From Cheiracanthium punctorium (lineage: Eukaryota; Arthropoda; Arachnida; Araneae; Cheiracanthiidae): 64,000 nt of DNA. The position numbers and the translations under genes are program-made. The notes below the pieces were generated by a model that was not told the DNA's origin, searched no databases, and worked only from the letters and a program-made list of their open reading frames with translations. This document shows positions 13,267 to 23,775 of this stretch, in pieces; position 1 is the first letter of the stretch; every line of letters starts with the position of its first letter. The stretch covers positions 372,001 through 436,000 of the forward strand of contig JAWZYV010019520.1 in assembly GCA_038373885.1 (NCBI GenBank), in the 5' to 3' direction.

Positions 13267-13634
13267 ATGTGCATATACCCTTAAAAATAGAATTCTTATA
13301 TGCAGAGCCTAACTAAAAACACTGGTAATATGGGACAGCTGTCCATGACCCCCAATCGGAATGGACCCCCAAAGTCAAGAAATTTCACTTATTGTCGCAC
13401 AAATATGTGCATAGTTTGTGTGTTACGCATGTGGGCACATAGGCAGAGGCCTACACAAGGCGGGTAGGTCCGGATCCCCCGCCTACTTTTAAAAAGAGCA
13501 CTTCGATATCTATTATTAGTGGTTGCAGGTAAGATTAGATATCAATTAGAATTGTTAACAAATGCTTCTTTATAACGAGTTCAAAATTGCTCACTACAGA
13601 ACAATCTTAAAATTTCAATAGACCAATGCCAAAC
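13267..13634. other. Intergenic DNA between hAT elements
   Basis: No gene. The C-rich segments at 13,355-13,375 and 13,460-13,490 look like remnants of further element ends, but no paired ends could be matched. Confidence 0.4.
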
Positions 13635-13795
13635 CAGAGACGGCCCGAGGGGCGTGCGGGGCCCCAGGCGAAGCGCAAGAGCGGTGCCTCTTCTCTATCA
13701 TGTCGTATGAGATAGCAATAAAATGGAGCGGGGCCTCTATAAGCGCGGGGCCTTAGGCGATCGCCTACATTCGTACCCCCCTTGGGCCGGCCCTG
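13635..13795. mobile_element. hAT-type MITE, 161 bp
   Basis: Imperfect inverted ends: CAGAGACGGCCCGAGGGG on the left and CAGGGCCGGCCCAAGGGG on the right (reverse complement), a common hAT terminal motif. A 7-bp direct repeat GCCAAAC lies immediately outside both ends (13,628-13,634 and 13,796-13,802). The interior is GC-rich and itself partly self-complementary. Confidence 0.75.
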
Positions 13796-14072
13796 GCCAA
13801 ACAATAATGTTCCCAAAACCAGGAAGAATGAAGAACAACCCTAATCATCTTAGCAAAAATCTTATGTCTGCAGTTAAAATTAACAATTATTCAATTAAGC
13901 ATAATTTAGTACTAAAATAATTAGGAGTTCTGATTGCCAATAAATTAACTTGGCTCTCCCATTTGAAATACAAAAGAATTCAGATCCTAAAGATAACACA
14001 GAACTTTCTAAATTCACTTCTCCTGTTGGAGAGGTCTCAAAAGATATTCTAAATGTGTGATATCTATGGATA

Positions 14073-14342
14073 ATTGAGCCCGTTATAAAGCCCAAATGAT
14101 GTAACTCCATTTTTTGTTTGTTTGTTTGTTTTATTGGGTTAGAGTCACAGAAGTGTTCAACACAGGTCATTCTATTTAAAAGCACAAATTATGTAAGTTG
14201 TATCTCCCTTACCAACCGTGTAGGTAGCAACACAATAGTTGCCATGTAATGCTGAATTTACAATGATAACCCCAATGAAATCTTTAAAATATCAAAACTA
14301 GAAAAAAGTGAGTTGCACTATTTGGGCTTTAAGGGGCTCAAT
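14073..14342. mobile_element. Inverted-repeat element of unknown superfamily
   Basis: The left end (ATTGAGCCCGTTATAAAGCC, then CAAATGATGTAACTCCA) pairs with the right end, whose reverse complement reads AATTGAGCCCCTTAAAGCCC, then AAATAGTGCAACTCAC. The arms are about 40 bp and diverged. A clear target duplication could not be assigned, so the superfamily is open. Confidence 0.55.
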
Positions 14343-14861
14343 TGAACAGATATTGATAGCCCTTTGGTTCTTGAACTTTTCAGCAACCTATAAAAATAAT
14401 TTCTTACTTTCAGTACAGATACCCTCATTATTATTAATATCCAAAGAATATGGGAACACTTCCACAGTCGCCCTTCAAGTCTTATAGGGAATATGTCCCT
14501 TGGATATCACATTGGGAAAGTAGTGTGAATTAGCGCTAGTAGGATTAAGTGTACATACAATATACACAGCCTCTGGAGAGCAGCTCACCTTTTTGGCTTG
14601 GAGCTACTATTACTCTCGGAGGACTTCGACTCCATCCACAGTAGCATATTAGAGTTTATTACAAATATATGTGAATATACAGTTATTTATGAAAGACATA
14701 AAACAGAATAATATAAATTTAGAATAGGAAACAAACATAAGGCCGAAAATTTGATGCTAAAGTATGTTGTCACCCGAATATTTCTAAACGGAAAGAGCTT
14801 AGTCATGAAATTAGGGTCCAGGTATAAGTATTGCCATGCGCTATTCAAGGAAACCATGTAA

Positions 14862-15380
14862 AGCGCCACCTAGCGGCTAAATTAGGAGTTAGCGTTCTTG
14901 TAGATACCGGAGAAAAGTCAATTACAAAGTTGGTCAGCATTATCAATTTAGTAAGATAAAACACCTTAATTTGCACATCATGCTTATTAATTCGCACAAT
15001 AATGCTACGAACAGAAGACCTAAAGCGCAATTTTTTTCGCATTTATCTGATCGACTCAAAACTGCACTAACCTGACACTAATTTCATTTATCCTTCATGC
15101 TAAAAGTGATTTCCGTAAACAATAATACACATCTGGAGGCTGGTCTGCTATTTCCACGGGAAGTTGTACAATGTGGCTGGTGACACGCTGGTAAAAGTAT
15201 CAGTAATCCACTTTTAAGCCTTAAATTTTACGGCTTCAATTTTTCACATTAATGTGCTCAAGATGTCTTTTCTTGATAAATCGGTAATGCTGAACAACTT
15301 TGTAATCGGCTTTCTCCCCCTATCTCGTAACGGTTTTGAGATAAGAACGCTAACTCCAAATTTAGCCACCAGCGTGGCAC
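14862..15380. mobile_element. Inverted-repeat element, about 520 bp
   Basis: The left side (GCGCCACCTAGCGGCTAAAT, then TAGGAGTTAGCGTTCTT) is repeated in inverted orientation on the right side (AAGAACGCTAACTCC, AAATTTAGCCACCAGCGTGG). Similarity continues inward for about 130 bp through an ATTACAAAGTTG.TCAGCATTA block. No transposase is encoded and no target duplication is certain. Confidence 0.55.
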
Positions 15381-15756
15381 TGTAAGCAGCGTTTTTCGAG
15401 TAGCGCATGTCAACTTTACTATACCTAGACCCCATTTTTATGACTATAGCTCTTACCTTTCAGAAGTGATTTGAGTGACAACGGACTTGGGCGGGCACAC
15501 TGATATATACATGTAAATCGAAACTAGAAAATTGCTCACACCTAATTTTTATGATTTATGTTAGTTATAAATAAGTCTAGAAGATTTAAACAAGCTGAAG
15601 AAACCAAAATAAGAAACAATTAAAAATTCCGACAATTTTTTAGTTAAGTATTTACAACTTCACTCCAATAATAAAAAAAAAAAAAGTAAATATTTAGTCA
15701 TTTAACATAATGACATAAATGACATTTAGAAAGTGATTGTATCAACCTTTTCAAGT

Positions 15757-16038
15757 ATATTAGGCAAGTTGGAGTGTTTAGGTTGATTAATTTTTACCAA
15801 CTATGCGAAAAATTCCAGAGCTGGGGGTCGAACCCAGGACTACCGCTTAACGTGCGGGTGCTCTACAAATGAGCTACTCTGGGACGATTCCCAGATGAAA
15901 TTTCTCGCTTTTGAATCGTTTGCATTTATCATCTTCCTCTGCAAACCCCAGATGGAACAGATATTGACCCCCAGCTCTGGAATTTTTCGCATAGTTGGTA
16001 AAAATTAATCAGCCTAAACACTCCAACTTGCCTAATAT
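15757..16038. mobile_element. Inverted-repeat element enclosing a tRNA-like sequence
   Basis: Two 73-bp arms (15,757-15,829 and 15,966-16,038) are inverted copies with one mismatch seen. The outermost bases are ATATTAGGCAAGTTGG and CCAACTTGCCTAATAT, so a TA target site is possible. The arms contain the 3' quarter of a tRNA-like sequence; the rest of it lies just inside the left arm. The spacer is 136 bp. Confidence 0.8.
15814..15883 (-). tRNA. tRNA-like sequence, apparent GTT anticodon (probably not functional)
   Basis: Read on the minus strand, a 70-nt cloverleaf can be drawn. The acceptor is CCCAGAG against CTCTGGA (six pairs, C1 opposite A72 mismatched). The D arm is GCTC/GAGC, the anticodon stem CCGC/GCGG with loop ACGTTAA, and the T arm CTGGG/CCCAG with loop TTCGACC. 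The B box GGTTCGACC is perfect. The loop would place GTT (Asn) as anticodon, but position 33 is C instead of the near-universal T, and the body does not resemble an ordinary Asn tRNA. Because it is embedded in an inverted-repeat element, a tRNA-derived pseudogene or SINE part is more likely than a working tRNA. Confidence 0.55.
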
Positions 16039-16345
16039 AATGACTTTTTTTTAAACTTTTTGTACAGTGAAAAAGTTGTGCCACGAATTAAGGTTCGTAA
16101 AGTTAATATGAAGAAATTAGGTAGACTGTGAATATTTGAGTTAGAGAAAGATTCAAATTTAGAAAACGTATCTGATTTAGAAAACAACAACAACAACAAA
16201 AAATAACAACCATGCAATCGAGATTTACAACTTGTAAATTGATTATTTTATCATGAATAAGAATGACTTGAAACCTCGCTAAAACAAGATATAAATAACA
16301 AAAAACATTCAAAAACAAACTGGTGTTAAAAGATGAGATAAATAA

Positions 16346-16500
16346 AGCGTGTCCCAAAAAGGTGGCGACGATCATTGATTCTTTATCTATTACAGATGTG
16401 GTCAGTGTAAATTCAAAAAATGTTCAAAATGAGGTCGGAAATAAGACTAAGTTAAGAAAAAATTCCTCTTGTTCATTTACAAAAAGTTACACTTCTTAAA
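16346..16500. repeat. Solo mariner-type element end
   Basis: GCGTGTCCCAAAAAGG, then CAGTGTAAATTCAAAAAATG and CATTTACAAAAAGTTACA, follow the same order as the left end of the mariner-type element at 2,550. Only one end was found. Confidence 0.5.
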
Positions 16501-16863
16501 TTTGTATACGACCCCCGTACAATAAGTCATTTTTCGAATGATGAAGATCTGTCGTTTTTCTCATTCTACTGCGCATTGAGGGTAAATTTCGCATGGAGAG
16601 TGTTAGCATAAATAAGATGTGGAACCCGCACACTTTACTTATGATAAGATTCTCATTGCGTGTTTCGAAGGTTATAAACACAGGATTTTACTGTTTTACA
16701 GTAGCATTAGGAGAAACTCAATTGGCCAGAGTGTGTATAACTAACATTTCAGTTCTTCAACTTCACCAGGAGCGCAAAAGTGAAAGTGACAAATTTATTA
16801 GGTTATGCATTTTTTATAAGATGACCAAAGCTATAAAATGTCCTTATATTTAATTTGCAAATA

Positions 16864-18261
16864 CACTCTATAAGAAAAAAATCGACGCACCAAGAAACTC
16901 ATCCGATTGCTTTGAAATTTCGTATGCATGAATGTTTTGAACAGATATGCAAATGATTCAAATTTGGTGTCCAATGAATGAATAGTTTGATCTCTAGCGC
17001 ATCGGAACTGCGCATCCAGCAGACGTATATAAGGAGCAGTTCTTCAACGGTTGTTAAAACTTTCTGTTTGATTGCGATTCAGATGACCTTTCAACAACTT
17101 AAAAAATGCCTCGCTTCAGGATTCGTGCTCATTACGAGCAACTGTCAGAGTTTGACAGAGGTCGTATCATTGGATTGAAAGAGGCCGGTTGGACTAATCA
17201 GAGAATCGCTCCTCATTTGAGTCGAAGCGATGCGACGATTCGAAGATGCTGGCAAGGATGGGTGGAAAATGGCAGAGTGCAGCGTCAGGATGGTAGCGGT
17301 CGACCTAGGGCTACAACAGATCGTGAGGACAGAGTGATGGACCGATCAGCTGTCACAACGCCTTCTTCATCTCTATCAACCATCAGACGTTCAACCCAAA
17401 CACTAGTGTCCATCATGACCATTCACAGACGGTTGAGAGAACGAAATCTACGCTCGCGCCGACCGTTATGCCACCTGCCACTCACGCCTGCACACTGCCG
17501 AGCCAGATTACAGAGGTGCAGGGCTCGATCAGGTTGGAATGATGCCGACTGGGGACGTAAAGTCTTTAGCGACGAGTCCCGCTTCCAACTGTGTCCTGAC
17601 GATCATCGAAGGCGTGTTTGGAGACGCACAGGGCAGAGGGGGGATCCTGCTTTCACTATTGCACGCCACACCGGCCCTCAACAAGGCATTATGGTCTGGG
17701 GTGCCATTTCCTTTGACAGCCGGACCCCTTTGGTCGTCATTAGAGGTACACTTACTGCACAGCGGTACGTGGACGACATCCTAAGACCTGTTTTGCTACC
17801 GTTCCTTTTGCAGTGCCCTGGGCTGGTTTTTCAGCAGGACAATGCCAGACCACATACGGCTCGCGTTGCTCTTAACTGTCTGCAAGCTTCTCAAACTCTT
17901 CCTTGGCCTTCCAGATCGCCAGATCTCTCTCCCATCGAGCATGTCTGGGATATGATGGGAAGGCGATTGCATCTGGCACGGACTGTTGATGACCTCGTTC
18001 GACAATTGGAGCGAATTTGGCAGGAAATACCGCAGGAGACCATCCGGGAGCTTTATCGGTCTATGCCACGCCGTGTGGCAGCTTGTATCCAGGCTAGCGG
18101 CGGGTCAACACCTTATTGAACTACTGTAACTCTGAAATAAATTATTCAATTGTTCTGAAATTTTAATCATTTACTATTCTGTACATTGTCTTCCTATCCA
18201 GCAATTTTCGTCTCAATCGGACACCCCCTTCTTGGTACGTCGATTTATTTGTTATAGAGTG
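16864..18261 (+). mobile_element. Full-length Tc1-like transposon, 1,398 bp
   Basis: TA dinucleotides flank both sides (16,862-16,863 and 18,262-18,263). The ends are inverted repeats of about 33 bp: CACTCTATAAGAAAAAAATC, then GACGCACCAAGAA, on the left; CACTCTATAACAAATAAATC, then GACGTACCAAGAA, on the right (reverse complement). The single open frame fills most of the interior. With both ends, TA duplication and an unbroken frame, this is a young copy that could be autonomous. Confidence 0.93.
17106..18119 (+). CDS. Tc1-like transposase, intact 337-residue frame
   Basis: The enzyme would bind its own element ends, excise it and reinsert it at TA sites in the nucleus. The N-terminal region (about residues 13-56) is a helix-turn-helix of the kind that reads the ends. 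A GRPR AT-hook-like motif sits at 65-68, and a second basic helix-turn-helix spans about 85-120. The catalytic triad is visible: D156 in FSDESRF, D245 in QQDNARPH and E278 in SPDLSPIEH. 32 residues separate D245 and E278, against 34 in standard Tc1 enzymes. The length is normal and there are no stops. The start lies about 240 bp inside the left end. AATAAA follows the stop at 18,136-18,141. From memory the C-terminal half resembles transposases abundant in spider genomes. Confidence 0.95.
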   Translation: MPRFRIRAHYEQLSEFDRGRIIGLKEAGWTNQRIAPHLSRSDATIRRCWQGWVENGRVQRQDGSGRPRATTDREDRVMDRSAVTTPSSSLSTIRRSTQTLVSIMTIHRRLRERNLRSRRPLCHLPLTPAHCRARLQRCRARSGWNDADWGRKVFSDESRFQLCPDDHRRRVWRRTGQRGDPAFTIARHTGPQQGIMVWGAISFDSRTPLVVIRGTLTAQRYVDDILRPVLLPFLLQCPGLVFQQDNARPHTARVALNCLQASQTLPWPSRSPDLSPIEHVWDMMGRRLHLARTVDDLVRQLERIWQEIPQETIRELYRSMPRRVAACIQASGGSTPY

Positions 18262-18263
18262 TA

Positions 18264-21030
18264 TAAGGAAGAGCATAAAAACAGTTCAACGGTTTTTTTT
18301 AACATGAAATTCAACTGCATACGTACACTTTCTTTGCAGGCAAATTGACTAATTTTTCTCAGTAAGTACGTTGCATAATTTAAAAGAGTCAGTAATTCAT
18401 TCTTTAAAAAAAAAAAAAAAAAAAGAAGATTTTGGAACACAATAAATATCACATTTTATTTTTTTAAAAATAACTTATCTTGTCATGCAATATTTATTTA
18501 TTTATTTTGATTTATACGGGAGAGAGAAATCAAAATACGAAAAACATAAAAAAACTTGATTTAACAATATGTTTTATTATAAAACGTCAATTAAACGCTT
18601 TTATGAATGACGGTGAATTTAATTCAGCTTATGCATTTGGCGCACAATTCGTCGCCAAGGAGCACATTTCCCGTTCAGAAACAAATAAAAACTCAGTATG
18701 AAGGGAAATAAAAAGAACGAAATACAAAATAAAAAAAAAAAAAGAAAAAAGATTCAAATTAAATAAAATCAGGCTGTGTAAACTGAAACTATCGTCTTTT
18801 CACCGCCATTTGAATATGCAGCGCATAAAAAGTAAAATAAAATGCCTAAGGAGCACGACACGAAATAACGCAAATGGTTATACTGCTAAAAGAAAGTGCT
18901 CATAAAAAACGAGAACTAGAAAAAAAATTTCAAACACCGCAAAGAATCTCGCTTATGTAAGAGTATAAAATTCCTGTAGAAAAAAACTGTATTAAAATAC
19001 CGCATTCTAGTGAGATGTAATTCGTCATTATTTCTGAGACGATTTGTTAGCGACGGATCCGGTTTCAACATCATTAAAATTCGCGTATATGCGATGGAAT
19101 TTTTTCTCCTTTATCAGTGGTATTTCAATAATAAAATTCTTTCCTCCCCCCACCTCTCTTGTCTCTTCTTTTTATCGGTATTTTTTTTTTTAATATTATT
19201 TCAGGTATCGAATGTTATTTATTCAGCACAATTGTAGCGTCTTCGGCGTGGCATCCCCCCCCCCTCTTCCCCAGTTGTTACTCTCCGGTTTTGTAAAGGA
19301 GTCGGGGGTGGTGGCAATACAGCGTTATCGGACTTTTAATGGGTAAAGATTAAATAAAAGCCTGGATGTGCAACGAGGTGTTTTGTTACTCGGTTACCGT
19401 GAAATAATGTACCTTTTCGCTGCAAAAACCATCCATCTTAACGTCCGTTGATTTGATCGACGGCGGAAAAGCAGAGGCGCCTTTGGCGGGAATGTTGCCA
19501 ACAGGAGGTTTTTCTTTTAAATAAGTTACCTCGGTCTGTAGAAGGTCTGAGAAAATTTTTCGAGTGCATTCAATAAAGATTTTATGCTGAAGAATTCAGT
19601 TAAGAATGTTTTTAAAGATCTAGCACAATTTGCAAGCAACTTTTAAAGGAATCTAACTTCTTCAAAAGACTTTAAAATAATATTCAATAAAAATCAGAAT
19701 GGCTTTTTATAAATTGTACTCGCACACGCCAGAACGATCAAGCTATAAGAGTTATAAAAATTCCAGGAAAAAATCTTAAACATTCAGCTTTTTCGATAAG
19801 TCAGCAAAATATTTTGTCCCATTATGGGTCCCATCATGGAATAATGTTGAAGTCCATCCTAACTTTAATCAAAGAATCGTGCGTAACTTCATCCGCAATT
19901 TTGATCGTGAACGGTTACACATCATGAATAATTCTGTTGCAGAAAGAAAATTTAAGATGACAATAGAGATGAGCAGAAGGAAAGGAAATTAAGATGTCAG
20001 AAGGGGAAGGAGGAAGATGTAGAAAGGAAATTAAGATGGCAGTAGTCTCATCCACATCCGCCTTAGGGATAGATGCGAGACGAGACGAGGAAGAAATTTG
20101 CAGCTTTTATGTAAGACGAGCCAGACTTTACATCTCTAATCCCAACAATAACATTGCAGAACTATCTGGAGAAAGCTATGTATATACATTTATATGTACA
20201 GCTATGGGGGAAAAAAAGGCCCACTTGCTTTTTATTTGGTCATTACTCGTCGTACTGCAAAGTTATATATACCATTCGTTTGCTAATAACGTTACTTTAA
20301 TTTACTAGTAATTTAATTTGCATAAGGGGCCATCTTCATATTTAAATCTGCATCAACTTCGTTTTTTTCCATGGCAACATACTACTTTGACTTTATTAAA
20401 CGAAATAAAACCTTCGAATTACCCAAAATATCAATTTTCACTAATTTTCTACGATTATTTCCGTAGATATTGCGAATTATTTTTTGCGCGTTTTTAAAGG
20501 ACTTTCTGCAAATTGAGAAACGCTATTTGTAGGTTCCGAACTTTTCGCCTTTCATTCATTTCGCTCGCTAGAGTTAAAAGAAATAAATATTATTTTCAAG
20601 GAAAATATTGTTTCTAGTCTTAAAGTTTTTTGTACTAAGAATATCAGGTGTAGAATTTAGAATATTTAGTCAATGGTCTAAATGACCCGTGAGTCCATGA
20701 CTTCCTTGGTTCGTACACATGATTTAAAGGAAAAATGCAAAACGACTTCTCACGATTTTAAAAATCTTTAAATTGTTGAGTATTTCTCTTGAAGGTTCTC
20801 TTAGAAAGGTGAAATGTTGCCAGTAGTGAGAGGCTGTTCTCTGCTCTTCTGACTACAATCATGAATGTTACTCATCTACGGTCGAACTTGAAGAATAGTT
20901 TCATGATTGAAAATAATTTATTTGTTTGAATTTCATGCAAAAAATGCAATTACTTTTTTGCCGACCCAATATTATCAATGTGTTTGTTGTTTCACATTCT
21001 TCATTTAATATTATCGTCTGCAATGTGCAA
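18264..21030. other. Intergenic DNA with less repetitive patches
   Basis: No gene is recognisable. The patches at 18,580-18,690, 19,370-19,520 and 19,980-20,300 are less AT-rich and look unique. One contains a GCCTTTGGCGGGAATG block of E2F-site type at about 19,480. They may be regulatory; nothing in the sequence proves it. Confidence 0.4.
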
Positions 21031-21149
21031 TCTATATAAATAAAATTAGACTTTAGTCTGTACATTTCTTGGAATTCAAAAATTTTGCGATTTCTATCCG
21101 TTTCAAGTACCCGGGAATCCGATGCGACCTTCAAAAAAAAAAGTTTGTC

Positions 21150-21196
21150 TGTCTGTCATTCTGTCCTTCTGTCGTTCTGTCATTCTGTCCGTGACG
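21150..21196. repeat. Short CTGTC-type tandem tract
   Basis: Repeated TGTCTGTC/ATTCTGTC units follow the Helitron 5' end, as is common just inside arthropod Helitron left ends. Confidence 0.6.
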
Positions 21197-21210
21197 CTTT
21201 TTTTGTTTAA

Positions 21211-22229
21211 GCATCACGTACAAACGACTGAAGCGATTGAAATGAATTTGAGTGTCATGATAGGTAGTCACTCAACTTAAAACATAGGCGTCGAATTTTT
21301 AAAAAATCTTGATTAGATTTTGAGATTTTGTGAAAATCCTTTCAAACTGCGTAAATTTGTGTTCGAGCATCACGTATCAACGACTGAAGCGATTGAAATG
21401 AAATTTGGTATCATCATTGGTGGTCACTCAACTTAAACATTAGGCAGCGTATTTTTAAAAAGATCTTGATTAGATTTTCAGATTTTGCGAAAATCGTTTC
21501 AAACTCCTTAAAATTGTGTTCGAGCATCACATAAAAACGACTGAAGTGAATGAAATGAAATTGGTTGTCACGATAAGTGGTCACTCAACTTAAAACATTG
21601 TCGTCGAATTTTTAAAAAATCTTCATTAGATTTTGACATTTTGCGAAAATTGTTTCAAACTGCGTAAATTTGCGTTCGCGCATCACGTAATAACTGCAAA
21701 GGTGAAACAATGGTATTTGGTGAAATGATAGATGGTCACCTTAAACTATAAGCATCTAAAAAAAAAAATCGATCATATTTTGGGATTTTGCGAAAATCGT
21801 TTCAAACTGAGTGAATTTTTGTTCACGCAGTACGTAATAACGACTAAAGCGAATGATATGAAATTTGGTCACATGATAGGTTGTTGCTCAACATAAAGTA
21901 TAGGTGTCTAATTTTTTGAATATTTTTATTAGATTTTGAGATTTTGTGAAAATTCTCCAAAAAATCTGCTTCATTTCTTCAAGCATCGCGTAATAACGAC
22001 TAATACGAAATTTGGTGATATGATATAGGTTGTTACTAATCTTAATTTATAGGTGTTGAGAGAATTTTTAAAATATTTTGATTACATTTTGAGATTTTGT
22101 GAAAATCGTTTTAAAATGCTGAAATTTTTGTTCCAGCATCACGAAATAAAGACTGCAGGGAATGAAACGAAATTGGGTGGCAGGATAGGTTGTCACTCAA
22201 CTTAAATTCTAGTCTTCCAATTTTTCAAA
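21211..22229. repeat. 156-bp tandem array in the Helitron, left part
   Basis: Units begin with GCATCACGTAA-like sequence at about 21,211, 21,367, 21,524, 21,680, 21,827, 21,983 and 22,136, a spacing of 147-157 bp. Each holds a GAAATTTGGT-type block and a GATTAGATTTTGAGATTTTG-type block. An eighth unit start is at 33,791, beyond the nested insertion. Confidence 0.85.
22224..22229 (+). repeat. 6-bp target site duplication, left copy
   Basis: TTCAAA immediately precedes the left arm of the palindromic element and is repeated immediately after the right arm at 33,723-33,728. Confidence 0.85.
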
Positions 22230-22414
22230 AGTAGGGAAGAAAGGAGAGTTCTGCTCATGCGGTGCCATGTTAATTCTGCGGTGCTGCCTGGATGAGTGCG
22301 TTCCCTATGCTGAGCGGGGAAGGGGGGCGTGGTCGGACCGGATGTTGAGATCGGATGCTAAGACCGGATGTTCAAAGGACTGATAAGAATTTTTTTCCTT
22401 TTTTTTCAAATAAG

Positions 22415-22600
22415 GGGACTTGTAATTTTTTTCAGATTGTGACATATTTTTCAAATAAGGGGACTTGTAATTTTTTCAGACTTTAAGATATTTCTGAAAT
22501 AAGAGGACTTGGAAAAAATTTTCAGATTGCGATGCATTCTCTCATGAAAAATAAGGGACTTTAACATTTAGTATCAAAATAAGAGACTTTGACATAATTT
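22415..22600. repeat. Tandem repeat in left arm, about 45 bp x 4
   Basis: Repeats of CAAATAAGGGGACTTGTAAT followed by TTTTTTCAGATTGTGACATA. Later units degenerate. The inverted copy is at about 33,352-33,537. Confidence 0.7.
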
Positions 22601-23149
22601 TAAATAAGCTATATGAATTAAACCTGAAATAAAAAATATTATTATAAAATGAGGACCCACCAGCCGCCCGGTAGAACGTCTACCGCCTCATTTCAAATAA
22701 AAATTCTTACTGTGCCTTTCCCCATCACGCTAGCCTCGCATGAATGGAGACAGGGCGTAGCACAGAGGATGCGTTGTTGTTTTTGTTTCTTTAAATAATA
22801 ATTAACTATGTGGAGCAAAGAAATGAACAACATCCCCAGGAGGATTTAGTTTTCTTTACCATTTAATAATAGAACCAATGCAAATTGAATAAATGCTGCT
22901 TAATACATACTTCTAATTTTTGTATACCGTTTAAGATTATAGCATATATTTAATAAGTAACAGTTTACTAGAATATTAAAGTAGGGTTTAGGATACCCAT
23001 ACATTTTCTACAAATTTCTTGTACTGTTAGGGAAGTGAGAAAATTATACCATAGAACGATTTTAGTACCTATAGTTTTTACAAATAATGATTTAGATAGT
23101 GTATGAACTTTTTTATCTAAACATTTTTTTTCTTAAGAGATTTTTACCC

Positions 23150-23455
23150 AAGTTTTAATTTTAAGTTAAATAAGTAATTTTACAACAAATATTTTTTTAA
23201 CCAACAGTTTTAATTTTAAGTTAAATAATTTTACAACAAATATTTTTTAAATTAATTTTACAACAAATATTTTTTAATCAAGAGTTAATTAATTTTTTAA
23301 CCAAGTTTTAATTTTAAGTTACTAATTAATTTTACAACAAATATTTTTTTTAACCAAGTTTTAATTTTAAGTTATATAATTTTACAACAAATATTTTTTA
23401 ATCAAGTGTTTTTAATTTATCAAGAAAAAAAATTTAATCAAGTGTTTTAATTTTT
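23150..23455. repeat. AT-rich tandem repeat in left arm
   Basis: Five or six units built from AACCAAGTTTTAATTTTAAG and TTTTACAACAAATATTTTTT. The inverted copy is at about 32,497-32,802. Confidence 0.75.
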
Positions 23456-23619
23456 TGTATACCGTATTTTTGTTAAGTAGCCGTTTAACATTAAAGTAAG
23501 GTTTAGGATACCCATACATTTTCTACAAATTTAATCTACTGTTAGGCAAGTGAGAAAATTATACCATAGAAAGATTTTACAAATAATGATTTGGATATAG
23601 TCTTAGATTCTGTTGCGAG

Positions 23620-23775
23620 AAAACCACTTTAGCCATATATCCCAAAAAACTCAAGTTTTTGTATACGAAATGCATGAATACGCGTTAGATCCCCTTAGAA
23701 AGTTCTCCTTCCAAGGCACCCCTCATCCTAGGCAGATACCCCCGCGTGCAGGTTTGCCTTAAAACACAAACAAAC
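23620..23775 (+). repeat. SINE fragment in left arm
   Basis: GATTCTGTTGCGAGAAAACC, GCGTTAGATCCCCTTAGAAA, CCTTCCAAGGCACCCCTCAT and GTGCAGGTTTGCC match the SINE family seen at 40,165-40,396 and 58,790-59,031. The same fragment is mirrored at about 32,178-32,332, so it was in the arm before the arms were duplicated or was copied by conversion. Confidence 0.65.

Noticed and set aside
15814..15883. Functional asparagine tRNA gene
   Set aside because: C at position 33, an acceptor mismatch, and location inside a MITE's inverted repeat make a working tRNA unlikely. It is kept as tRNA-like.
17796..18005. Minus-strand frame in the Tc1 transposon
   Set aside because: Antisense shadow of the intact transposase.
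21211..22229. CRISPR-like array
   Set aside because: The repeats are directly tandem with no unique spacers, in eukaryotic DNA inside a Helitron.
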